A program made the translations under genes and the position numbers. The notes under the pieces were generated by a model. That model did not search any database. It had not been told where the DNA came from and was given only the letters and a program-made list of their open reading frames with translations. From a bacterium (lineage in GTDB: Bacteria > UBA9089 > JAHJRX01), in NCBI GenBank assembly GCA_030017825.1, contig JASEGW010000025.1, positions 1 to 15,552 of the forward strand: DNA of 15,552 nucleotides. The letters are read 5' to 3'. This document shows positions 1-6,643 of this stretch, in pieces; within the stretch, counting starts at the first letter, position 1; every line of letters starts with the position of its first letter.

Positions 1-11
1 ATCTTCTTTTA

Positions 12-76
12 AAAAGGAGGTTATTATGGCAGAAAAGGACATTATCATGGCAACTTCGATTGTTGTATTCTTTTAA
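12..76 (+). pseudogene. Strong RBS plus 16-codon ORF, possible transposase 5' remnant
   Basis: An AAAAAGGAGG Shine-Dalgarno (11-20) lies 5 nt before ATG 26-28. The frame encodes MAEKDIIMATSIVVFF and then stops at TAA 74-76. The last ten codons overlap the 3' end of selA on the other strand. The spacing and strength of the ribosome site suggest that it once served a real gene. The first residues, MAEKDIIM, remind me of the N-terminus of some ISNCY-type transposases, from memory only. If so, this is the first few codons of a gene cut off by a deletion or by an assembly junction. It could also be a chance ORF or a tiny peptide gene. Confidence 0.25.
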
Positions 77-1466
77 ATGCTTCTTTTATTATTTCAATCT
101 CTTCTTCTCTAATAGTTCGAGCATCTAAAAGAAGCTTATCTTTGGAGATCCTGGCTAAAATAGGGGGGTTGTTTAAGCGCAGTTGTTGGGCAGATTTATC
201 TATACTTAAATTATTAAGTTTTATACTAACCACTTTTGTAGGAATCTCTTCTCCGGGCAAAGCTCCACCACCTACTTGAGAAATATCATCTTCAACCAAA
301 ACCTCTCCCTTGTCTCCTACTATTTCTTTGAGCCCTTTACATAAGTTATGAGCTCTTATTTCTACTTCTCTAATATGGCTTAAGAGCATATTTAAGGTTG
401 GGATTTTCTTTAAAGCCAGTTCTTTATCATAATACAACTTCAAAGTTGCTTCTAAAGCTGCTAAGCACAGTTTATCTACCCGTAAAGCCCTAACTAAGGG
501 GTTTTTCTTAATTTTATCAATATGTTTTTTCTTGCCAACAATAATACCAGCCTGAGGTCCGCCTAAAAGTTTATCTCCACTAAAAGACACTAAGTCCACT
601 CCAGCTTTAATACTTTCTTGAACGGTAGGTTCATGGCTCTTTAACCCATATTTTTGCAAGTCTATTAGAACTCCACTTCCTAAGTCATCTACTACTAAAA
701 TATCATGTTTTTTGCCTAAAGTTACTAAATCATCTAAAGATACTTGTTTGCTAAATCCTATAACTTTATAGTTACTAGTATGCACTCGTAAAAGTATAGC
801 TGTTTTAGGAGTAACAGCTTTTTCATAGTCGCTTAAATGAGTCTTGTTTGTTGTGCCTACTTCTGTCATAATAGCACCGCTCTTCTTCATCACATCAGGA
901 ATGCGAAAAGAGCCTCCTATTTCTACTAATTGGCCGCGAGAAATAATAACCTCTTTCTTAAAAGCAAAAGTATCTAATATTAAAAATACAGCAGCCGCAT
1001 TATTATTTACTATAAGGGCTGCTTCTCCAGTAGTTAGTTCACAGACAAGGCTTTCAATATGGCTATTCCGCTTTCCTCTTTTGCCAGTTTTTAAGTCAAA
1101 TTCTAAATTGCAATAATTATCAGTCATTTCGTTAATAATATTCTTAGCCTGCGAACAAAGGAGAGATCTTCCTAGATTAGTATGAATAATTACTCCTGTG
1201 GCATTAATAACTTTGCATAAACTAGGAGTTAATCTTTGATGGACCAATTTAGAAATATTAGATGAGAGGTTATCTAAAGAAAAGTCAAATTTTGCCAATC
1301 TTTCTTCAGTGTATTCTCTAATCTCTTGCAAATACTTTCTAATAGAATTAACCACAACTATTCTAGGATAACTTTCCAAGAGATTTTTTATAGGAGGGTA
1401 CAATAAGAGCTCGTCCACTGAAGGTAATTGTTGCAAATAATGTGACCTGTTATCTTTACTATTCAT
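45..1466 (-). CDS. selA: L-seryl-tRNA(Sec) selenium transferase
   Basis: SelA is a cytosolic PLP enzyme that converts Ser-tRNA(Sec) to Sec-tRNA(Sec) using selenophosphate. The 473-aa length is normal for the bacterial family. The N-terminal helical domain includes the typical 'LPSVDELL' start. The conserved INATGVIIHTNLGRS block is at about 87-101, and the PLP lysine is in SFSGDKLLGG (K299 by my count, close to K295 of E. coli SelA). The start ATG has no strong Shine-Dalgarno. The gene ends with TGA followed at once by TAA; a tandem stop argues against read-through of that TGA. A TTGACT element at 1607-1612 on the minus strand with AT-rich sequence downstream could be its promoter, but this is weak. 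selB, selC and selD are not in the window. Neighbouring selB would be expected beyond the left edge. Identification is secure. Confidence 0.96.
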   Translation of the reverse strand: MNSKDNRSHYLQQLPSVDELLLYPPIKNLLESYPRIVVVNSIRKYLQEIREYTEERLAKFDFSLDNLSSNISKLVHQRLTPSLCKVINATGVIIHTNLGRSLLCSQAKNIINEMTDNYCNLEFDLKTGKRGKRNSHIESLVCELTTGEAALIVNNNAAAVFLILDTFAFKKEVIISRGQLVEIGGSFRIPDVMKKSGAIMTEVGTTNKTHLSDYEKAVTPKTAILLRVHTSNYKVIGFSKQVSLDDLVTLGKKHDILVVDDLGSGVLIDLQKYGLKSHEPTVQESIKAGVDLVSFSGDKLLGGPQAGIIVGKKKHIDKIKKNPLVRALRVDKLCLAALEATLKLYYDKELALKKIPTLNMLLSHIREVEIRAHNLCKGLKEIVGDKGEVLVEDDISQVGGGALPGEEIPTKVVSIKLNNLSIDKSAQQLRLNNPPILARISKDKLLLDARTIREEEIEIIKEAFKRIQQSKLP

Positions 1467-1694
1467 CTTTAGAAGTGTTAATTTAACCTTTAGACTTCAA
1501 ATCTGCGCTAAACTTATCATAAAATACTTAAAAAATTTATGATTTTTTGTGCTTATTGTTGGTTTAATTTTTTAACTTCTATAATAATTACAGATAAATC
1601 AGTAAAAGTCAAATTAAAATTAGCAGAAGACAGAAACAAACCTAATCCTTATATTTTGATTAATAATATATTTTCGCTTTTGATTCTTTAGTGA
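1467..1694. other. Intergenic region upstream of selA
   Basis: This AT-rich stretch lies between the porin terminator and selA. I find no gene. On the minus strand TTGACT (1607-1612) is followed 16 nt later by TAATTA (1585-1590). This is a possible but weak promoter that would give a 5' leader of roughly 110 nt. No tRNA, selC-like cloverleaf or repeat was recognised. Confidence 0.4.
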
Positions 1695-1695
1695 T

Positions 1696-1732
1696 AAAAA
1701 AAGCCACAGGGGACTATGCCCTGTGGCTTTTT
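1696..1732 (-). terminator. Rho-independent terminator of the porin gene (bidirectional)
   Basis: GCCACAGGG (1703-1711) pairs perfectly with CCCTGTGGC (1719-1727) around a 7-nt loop. The stem is extended by A-tract/T-tract pairing on both sides. Read on the minus strand, the hairpin begins about 30 bp after the porin stop codon and runs into seven Ts (complement of 1696-1702). The plus strand also has a T tract (1728-1732), so it could stop transcription from either side. It is the only clear intrinsic terminator in the window. Confidence 0.9.
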
Positions 1733-1756
1733 AGTTTTTTATTTTCTAAGTTTAGT

Positions 1757-2677
1757 TTAGAAGGCTGCGGCAACTAATAAATTTATACCACTTGTATCGC
1801 TATCATTTTTAACTTTATCGTCTACTTCTGATGTAATATACTCAACTTGAATCTTAGCATTATCAGATACTTTGTAATTAACGCCAACTTGCATTTGGTT
1901 AGTATTGTTGTTATCTCCCTTTGGATCAGTTACAGTGTATCTTGCAGCTACTGACAAAGGAGTGCCAGCAACAGTGTAGCATGCTTCTGCGCCCATATAG
2001 TCTCTCTTTGCTTTGCTAACTTCTCCAGTGGCATAGATAGCAGAAACCTTTAGACCCATATCAGCTAAATTGTAGCTTCCATATACTTCCATATCGCTAT
2101 TATCTTTTAGAGATTGATAAGAAATATCTAAAGTCAAATTAGGGGCTAAATTTTTAGTGGCTACCTTTAAAGTAATAGCTTTGTCTTTGTCAGCATTTAT
2201 ACCATTAGTAAGAGCTACAGTTCCAGTTACTTGATCGCTAACTTTGTAAATAGCAGCCATTCCAGTATCCATGGCTGTTGCATAGCCGCCCATGGCTCCA
2301 CTTACTAAAATATTAGACATATTGTCAGCATAGTCTAAAGGTCGAAGACCACCCATAATAGGAGCTCTTAATTTTCCAATTCTTAAGGCTAAATTTGGAG
2401 CTAAACCCGCAACTTGAGCATAAGCTTGTCTTATGTTAATTTTATCTTTATCTACATCTGTTCTAATCTCTACTCTTGCGCTTACATCACCAGCGCTTGC
2501 ATTAACATTGACATTAGCTTTAACCATACCAAATTCTAACTCATCCTTAGTTGTTTTTCCTTCTACGGTATCCAAGCCAGCACAAATATGGCCATCCACA
2601 GAAACAGCTGCAGAAGCCATAGGTGTAATTAGAGCTATCATAAAGAGAGCTACTAATACACTAAGTAATTTCTTCAT
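1757..2677 (-). CDS. Porin-like outer-membrane beta-barrel protein
   Basis: The 306-aa product has a classic signal peptide: MKK, a hydrophobic core, and a predicted cut after ASA at residue 23. The mature part consists of short alternating amphipathic segments separated by Gly/Asp/Asn/Lys-rich turns, for example around residues 85-110 and 195-290. The last residue is Phe, as expected for insertion by the BAM machinery. This is the pattern of a small gram-negative porin. I cannot assign a substrate or a named family. The start is fixed by an AAGGAGG ribosome site (2684-2690) 6 nt upstream, and the gene ends in a strong terminator, so it is probably monocistronic and well expressed. A minus-strand TTGACA at 2892-2897 with TAAAAA 18 nt downstream is a possible promoter. 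The porin role is inferred from architecture, not from a recognised signature. Confidence 0.75.
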   Translation of the reverse strand: MKKLLSVLVALFMIALITPMASAAVSVDGHICAGLDTVEGKTTKDELEFGMVKANVNVNASAGDVSARVEIRTDVDKDKINIRQAYAQVAGLAPNLALRIGKLRAPIMGGLRPLDYADNMSNILVSGAMGGYATAMDTGMAAIYKVSDQVTGTVALTNGINADKDKAITLKVATKNLAPNLTLDISYQSLKDNSDMEVYGSYNLADMGLKVSAIYATGEVSKAKRDYMGAEACYTVAGTPLSVAARYTVTDPKGDNNNTNQMQVGVNYKVSDNAKIQVEYITSEVDDKVKNDSDTSGINLLVAAAF

Positions 2678-2867
2678 TTCTTTCCTCCTTTAAAATTTTT
2701 TATTTAATTTCTCTATCTTTAACCCTGCTACTATTATTTTTCAATTTCAAGAGCAGAGATTGTTAAGAATAAAACCTTATTCCAAGTTTAATCTTTAAAG
2801 TTAATACCTTTTCTAATGTTATTATAAAAATATTAACTATATATTAATCATAATGAAATTCTAACTA

Positions 2868-2897
2868 TTTTTAACACGAGTTTGATAATTTTGTCAA
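2868..2897 (-). promoter_or_regulatory. Possible promoter of the porin gene
   Basis: A perfect minus-strand TTGACA (2892-2897) is followed after 18 nt by TAAAAA (2868-2873), which is two mismatches from TATAAT. It would give a leader of roughly 185 nt before the porin start. In sequence this AT-rich, a weak -10 is easy to find, so support is limited. Confidence 0.3.
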
Positions 2898-2976
2898 GTA
2901 AAAAATTAACAATTTTTATAAAAATACAATTTCTTTAGCAAAATAGTTAATATAGTATAACTTTGATTAAAATTGA

Positions 2977-3014
2977 CAAACATATAATTAAATAGCAAAC
3001 ATATAATTAAATAG
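2977..3014. repeat. Perfect tandem duplication, 2 x 19 bp
   Basis: The 19-mer caaacatataattaaatag occurs at 2977-2995 and again, without a mismatch, at 2996-3014. It lies in the divergent promoter region, about 200 bp upstream of the promoter for the 317-aa gene. A perfect copy points to a recent slippage duplication or to conserved binding sites. Confidence 0.85.
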
Positions 3015-3021
3015 TATGCTT

Positions 3022-3065
3022 TATTTACTAAGGTATCTTAAAATATTTACTAAAGTATCTTAAAA
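3022..3065. repeat. Near-perfect tandem duplication, 2 x 22 bp
   Basis: Two adjacent 22-bp units (3022-3043 and 3044-3065) read tatttactaaRgtatcttaa plus aa, differing only by G versus A at the tenth or eleventh base. It starts 7 bp after the 19-bp duplication ends, so two independent tandem duplications lie side by side. Confidence 0.85.
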
Positions 3066-3207
3066 AATTATCGTCATATATCCGCTCTTACTTAATAGTA
3101 TAAAATTAAATTAAGCATAAACCTTTTTTGGAAGTCAGAAATCAGAGAACAGATACCAAAAGCAAGGTAGTATAATTTATGACCATAGTGTGTCTAAAAT
3201 TTTTCAC

Positions 3208-3237
3208 TTGACAATTCAATTTAAGGTATAATATAAT
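3208..3237 (+). promoter_or_regulatory. Sigma70-type promoter of the 317-aa gene
   Basis: A consensus TTGACA (3208-3213) and consensus TATAAT (3232-3237) are separated by 18 nt. An overlapping second TATAAT at 3227-3232 has a 13-nt spacing and is less likely to be used. Transcription would begin near 3244 and give a leader of about 60 nt. This is the best promoter match in the window. Confidence 0.65.
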
Positions 3238-3242
3238 AATTT

Positions 3243-3262
3243 TTTACAGCATCTTTACAGCA
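3243..3262 (+). repeat. Direct repeat in the leader (tttacagca x2, 11-bp period)
   Basis: tttacagca occurs at 3243-3251 and 3254-3262, so the copies start 11 bp apart, about one helical turn. They cover the likely transcription start of the 317-aa gene. The position would suit an operator, but no regulator is known and chance is possible. Confidence 0.35.
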
Positions 3263-3306
3263 ACAAGCAAAAAATAAATAAGAAAACTTAACTAGGAGCA
3301 TATTTC

Positions 3307-4260
3307 ATGGAAGATTCCTTAATACAACTATCAGAACTAGAAGATGCCAATCCTTTTGGAAATAATATTCCTAAAATTGACTGGTCTGAAATAATTTCAA
3401 CCCGATTAGGAGATACTTCTTGGGCTATGGATGTAGCTTCTATGCAAAGAGCCGTACTAAGTAATCCTGAAAATTCCTTAGAAAAAAGAGAGAAGGCAGG
3501 AGAAACTTTACGGGCCATTCGAGGAGTTCATGCTATACAAGATCAAACTTGGCTTTTTGCTGCTAAAGAAGTTCAAAAGATAGAAAAATATGGAGCCACT
3601 TTAGAAGAAGGAAAGTATGCGCGAGAACTTATTGAAAAGATGGGAGAGCTTTATTTCCTTCAAGCTATAAAATTGTTATCGAAAAAAGACTTTCAGGAAT
3701 GGTTAGAAAAACTTAAAGAACCATTACGAGAGATTGAAGACCATATTAAAGACCGAAAAAAAATTATCCAGGCTATGGAAGTATTTATGGAAGAGCTTAT
3801 TCCTACCTTGAGAGACTCCGAACCTTTACAAAGAGGTTTTGATGCTTTCATGAAAGAAATCAAGGAAACTGATACTTCTTCTCTAAGTATTCCCGTTATT
3901 GGTTTAAGTATCTTAGATGATAATATTCTTCTTTATGAAGAATACAAAGAGAAGATTAAGAAGACTGGAAAGCAAGAAGAATCTAAGCACAAGTCAAGAA
4001 TGCGTGGCATTATCGAAGAAGCTAGCGTCATTGTAAAATCTAAGGAAGCTTTTGGAGCTGATATTTCAGTAAGCAGAGTAACTCAATTTTATCAATATAT
4101 GTTAGACTTCCTTAAGACCAAAACCATCGAGGATGACCCAGAGTTTGGAAAAGAAATCGTAGGAATAATTGATGCCTGGGAAAATAAGATTCAAAAAGAT
4201 CTACCTAAGATGCACTGGCCAACATTATTCAAAGAAAAAGCAAAAAAGATAAGAGCTTAG
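3307..4260 (+). CDS. Unrecognised cytosolic helical protein
   Basis: I do not recognise this 317-aa protein. It has no signal peptide, no membrane segment and no cysteine, and is rich in Glu and Lys. Most of it looks alpha-helical, with heptad-like charged stretches around 110-175 and 205-240. It is highly charged and probably soluble. Prolines and tryptophans are few (for example W25, W38, W81). No nucleotide-binding, protease or DNA-binding motif stands out. The start is supported by AGGAG (3294-3298) 8 nt upstream and by a near-consensus promoter, so it looks like a real, expressed, single-gene transcript. Its last 36 bp overlap the end of mtaB on the opposite strand, with no terminator between them. 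Both flanking genes point the other way, so context gives no clue to its role. Confidence 0.8.
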   Translation: MEDSLIQLSELEDANPFGNNIPKIDWSEIISTRLGDTSWAMDVASMQRAVLSNPENSLEKREKAGETLRAIRGVHAIQDQTWLFAAKEVQKIEKYGATLEEGKYARELIEKMGELYFLQAIKLLSKKDFQEWLEKLKEPLREIEDHIKDRKKIIQAMEVFMEELIPTLRDSEPLQRGFDAFMKEIKETDTSSLSIPVIGLSILDDNILLYEEYKEKIKKTGKQEESKHKSRMRGIIEEASVIVKSKEAFGADISVSRVTQFYQYMLDFLKTKTIEDDPEFGKEIVGIIDAWENKIQKDLPKMHWPTLFKEKAKKIRA

Positions 4261-5586
4261 GATAGAAATAGATGGCAGAAGTTCGCCTACCATATAATCT
4301 TTTTTGATCTCTTTAACACTTACTTCTATTATCTTTCCCACTATAGTCCTTAAACTCCTTACGCCAACTCTAATGTAGTTGCTACTATATCCAAAATAAA
4401 GCTTTAAAGAGGGTTTGTATTCTTCGATTAATACCTTTACTCTTTCTTCTTTATGTTTTTCCATAAAATAGATCATGTTTTGAGTAGATAATTCTTTTAG
4501 CGTATCACTTCTTTGCTTTTTAATCTTATCTGGAACTTTATTTAAAAATAAGCAAGCTTTGGTGTAAGGACGAGGAGAGTATCTAAATATATGAGTTCGG
4601 CTGAATTTTAATTCTTTAACTAATTCATATGTTTCATTAAAATGAACATCCTCCTCCCCAGGAAAGCCTACTAGAATATCCGTAGTAATGCCAATTCCCG
4701 GAACTCTACTTTTTAAATAATTAATTAGCTTCTCATATTCTTTACTTGTATATCCCCGATTCATCTTCTTTAGAATAAAACTGCTTCCACTTTGCAAGGG
4801 AATATGTAAATGTTTGCAAATTTTAGAATCTTTAGCTACTAAATCTATTAATTCTTCACTTATATCAGGAATATTAATGGAGCTTAATCTTAAACGGTAT
4901 AGTTTTGGATGCTGACAAAGTTTTTTTATAACTTTAGGTAAATCAATACTTGAAGATATATCTTTCCCATACTGACCTAAATTTATTCCTACTAGAACTA
5001 TTTCTTTAAAACCTTTAGCTGTAAGTAAATCTATTTCCTCTTGAATATCATTAATAGGCTTACTGCAAGATCTTCCCCTTACAAAAGGGACTATGCAATA
5101 ACTACAAAATTGATTGCAACCATCTTGAATCTTTACAAAAGCTCTACTTTTTTGGGAAAAATCTTTTATAAGTGAGGTCTTATGAAAGTTGCTTCGAGGC
5201 AAGGAGATTTTTTCTTTCTTTTGGCAAAAACTTTGATACTCTTTAAATATCCTGCTCTTGTCTTTATTGTTAATAACTAAACTCACTCCTTCTATTCTTA
5301 AAATCTCTTGTGGTGAGTTTTGAGCATAACAGCCAGTAACTATAATCCTGGCTTTACTATTTTTCTTAAAGGCATTTCTGATTAAGCGGCGAGACTCCTT
5401 GTTGCTTTTTTTAGTAACCGTGCAGGTATTAATGATATAAATATCAGCTCTTTGAGAGAAATCTACTATATTAAGGTCATTATTCTGAAATTGTTCTATT
5501 ATTACTTGACTATCATACTTGTTAACCTTACATCCTAATGTAGCTACGGCAAAGGTTTTTTTAGACTGTCCAGTTGTCGATTGCAT
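4225..5586 (-). CDS. mtaB: tRNA (t6A37) methylthiotransferase MtaB
   Basis: MtaB is a radical-SAM enzyme that turns t6A into ms2t6A at position 37 of ANN-decoding tRNAs. The 453-aa protein has the N-terminal MTTase domain with cluster cysteines C19 (TLGCKVN), C55 (NTCTVT) and C86 (TGCYAQ). The radical-SAM motif DGCNQFCSYC follows with C157, C161 and C164. A C-terminal TRAM-like region is at about 375-440. 'TLGCKVN' is the MtaB/e-MTTase signature; MiaB and RimO differ here. The start is the only Met before the conserved block and has no clear Shine-Dalgarno. The C-terminal tail (…SSYLFCFFFE) is encoded in the 36-bp antisense overlap with the 317-aa gene and may be a lineage-specific extension. 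Its substrate modification depends on the TsaB pathway, also encoded in this window. Confidence 0.94.
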   Translation of the reverse strand: MQSTTGQSKKTFAVATLGCKVNKYDSQVIIEQFQNNDLNIVDFSQRADIYIINTCTVTKKSNKESRRLIRNAFKKNSKARIIVTGCYAQNSPQEILRIEGVSLVINNKDKSRIFKEYQSFCQKKEKISLPRSNFHKTSLIKDFSQKSRAFVKIQDGCNQFCSYCIVPFVRGRSCSKPINDIQEEIDLLTAKGFKEIVLVGINLGQYGKDISSSIDLPKVIKKLCQHPKLYRLRLSSINIPDISEELIDLVAKDSKICKHLHIPLQSGSSFILKKMNRGYTSKEYEKLINYLKSRVPGIGITTDILVGFPGEEDVHFNETYELVKELKFSRTHIFRYSPRPYTKACLFLNKVPDKIKKQRSDTLKELSTQNMIYFMEKHKEERVKVLIEEYKPSLKLYFGYSSNYIRVGVRSLRTIVGKIIEVSVKEIKKDYMVGELLPSISILSSYLFCFFFE

Positions 5587-5709
5587 ATAAAAGTTTTTTA
5601 ATTTTTCAATTAAGATTCTTATAATTTACTTATAGTAATTAATTCTTGCTTCTTGTTAAAATTTGGTAAAGATTAAAGGTTAGATAATGTGAGTTTTTCT
5701 AATATAAAA

Positions 5710-6540
5710 TTATTTTTTAAAGCATTCACTGCTCAACAAGTTTTGTACACTCTTCTTTATATCTTCCATACTTTTTAATTCTAACACCACAGGTATCTTT
5801 AAACCTAATTCCTCAACTGTTTTTATAGCTTCCAAGTACTTTACATTACCTTTTCCTAAAGCCAAGTGTTCATCAATAGTTCCAAGATTATCGTGAACAT
5901 GCATCTCTACTAAATAGTCTTTTAGTTTATAAATATATTCCCTCATATCGACCTCTATCATATTGTTAATATTAGCATGCCCTACATCAAAAATAACTTT
6001 TAGATTAGGAGAATTTATTATTTTTATAAAATCTAAATGTTCTTTAAAATGCTCTACCATTTCATAGTTATCATTACTATGCTGTTTGTTTTCTAGTCCT
6101 ACAATAATATCTTTTTTCTCGGCAAATGCCACAATTTCTTTCAAACTGTTAATAGTGTTATTGTGGCCAATCTCCACATATTTCTGACTATAATCTTTAG
6201 AAATAGAACCAGCATGAGTTACTACTAAAGAAGAACCTATTTTTGCAGCAAACTCAATACATATCTTAATCTGTTCAATAGATGCTTTTCGAGGCAAAAT
6301 ATTTAAGCTAGCAATATTAATATCATAAAAAGAAGCATGAACAATAGGAATAAGCCTGCAAGAAAGAATTTTTTCTCTAATTCTCTTTATGTCAGAATCA
6401 GTTAAATCTTGAGGGGAGGCTAAATTTTTTTCGGTTCGGATTTCTATATACCCCATACCTAAAGACTTTATAAAATCAATATAATCTTCTATATTTACTG
6501 GTGAATCTACAATAGTAGCTGCACCTAATCTGTTTAGCAT
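5710..6540 (-). CDS. Sugar phosphate isomerase/epimerase-like TIM-barrel protein
   Basis: This 276-aa protein belongs to the xylose-isomerase-like TIM-barrel superfamily, which includes sugar epimerases, IolE/IolI and endonuclease IV. Metal and substrate residues of the fold are visible: H68, H109 (VVTHAG), E150 (VGLENK), D185 and H188 (FDVGHANI), H214/H216/D217 (EMHVHDN) and E254 (VVLELKS). It is probably a divalent-metal cytosolic enzyme acting on a sugar or cyclitol. The exact substrate cannot be read from sequence, and AP endonuclease activity is less likely but not excluded. AGGGGG lies about 10 nt before the ATG. A candidate promoter (TTGATC-17-TATTTT, 6591-6619) precedes it. It lies between gltX and mtaB, with gaps of 103 and 123 nt. 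Confidence 0.8.
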   Translation of the reverse strand: MLNRLGAATIVDSPVNIEDYIDFIKSLGMGYIEIRTEKNLASPQDLTDSDIKRIREKILSCRLIPIVHASFYDINIASLNILPRKASIEQIKICIEFAAKIGSSLVVTHAGSISKDYSQKYVEIGHNNTINSLKEIVAFAEKKDIIVGLENKQHSNDNYEMVEHFKEHLDFIKIINSPNLKVIFDVGHANINNMIEVDMREYIYKLKDYLVEMHVHDNLGTIDEHLALGKGNVKYLEAIKTVEELGLKIPVVLELKSMEDIKKSVQNLLSSECFKK

Positions 6541-6590
6541 AAGATAAGTCCCCCTAAATTTGTTTTACAATTAAAGTTTAACATAGATAA

Positions 6591-6619
6591 AAAATATTCC
6601 AAGAATAAATAAAGATCAA
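6591..6619 (-). promoter_or_regulatory. Possible promoter of the isomerase-like gene
   Basis: On the minus strand TTGATC (6614-6619) is followed after 17 nt by TATTTT (6591-6596). The spacing is ideal and the hexamers are partial matches. It lies in the 103-nt gap after gltX, so the isomerase-like gene could be transcribed separately from gltX. Confidence 0.35.
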
Positions 6620-6643
6620 ATTTTTCAATTTTAATTAAATACT

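Larger units (their letters stand above)
2678..3306. other. 629-bp intergenic region between divergent genes
   Basis: No credible coding frame was found. The region separates the minus-strand porin from the plus-strand 317-aa gene, so it should hold both promoters. It contains the porin ribosome site, a possible porin promoter (2868-2897), two neighbouring tandem duplications (2977-3014 and 3022-3065), a good sigma70-type promoter for the 317-aa gene (3208-3237) and a direct repeat in that gene's leader (3243-3262). The section at 3130-3185 is less AT-rich than its surroundings and contains repeated 'TCAGA' words. I could not assign it. Confidence 0.6.

Noticed and set aside
45..47. TGA stop of selA read as a selenocysteine codon
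   Set aside because: TAA follows immediately, so read-through would add a single residue.
844..1116. Open frame of 90 codons on the plus strand inside selA
   Set aside because: It lies wholly antisense to a securely identified gene, lacks a ribosome site and has no recognisable protein features.
2433..2693. Open frame of 86 codons on the plus strand inside the porin gene
   Set aside because: Its Leu/Thr/Ser-rich repetitive translation is the mirror of the porin's regular beta-strand codons; it has no ribosome site and is antisense to a gene with a good start and terminator.
3288..3518. Minus-strand frame at the start of the 317-aa gene
   Set aside because: Antisense shadow of a gene with a consensus promoter and ribosome site.
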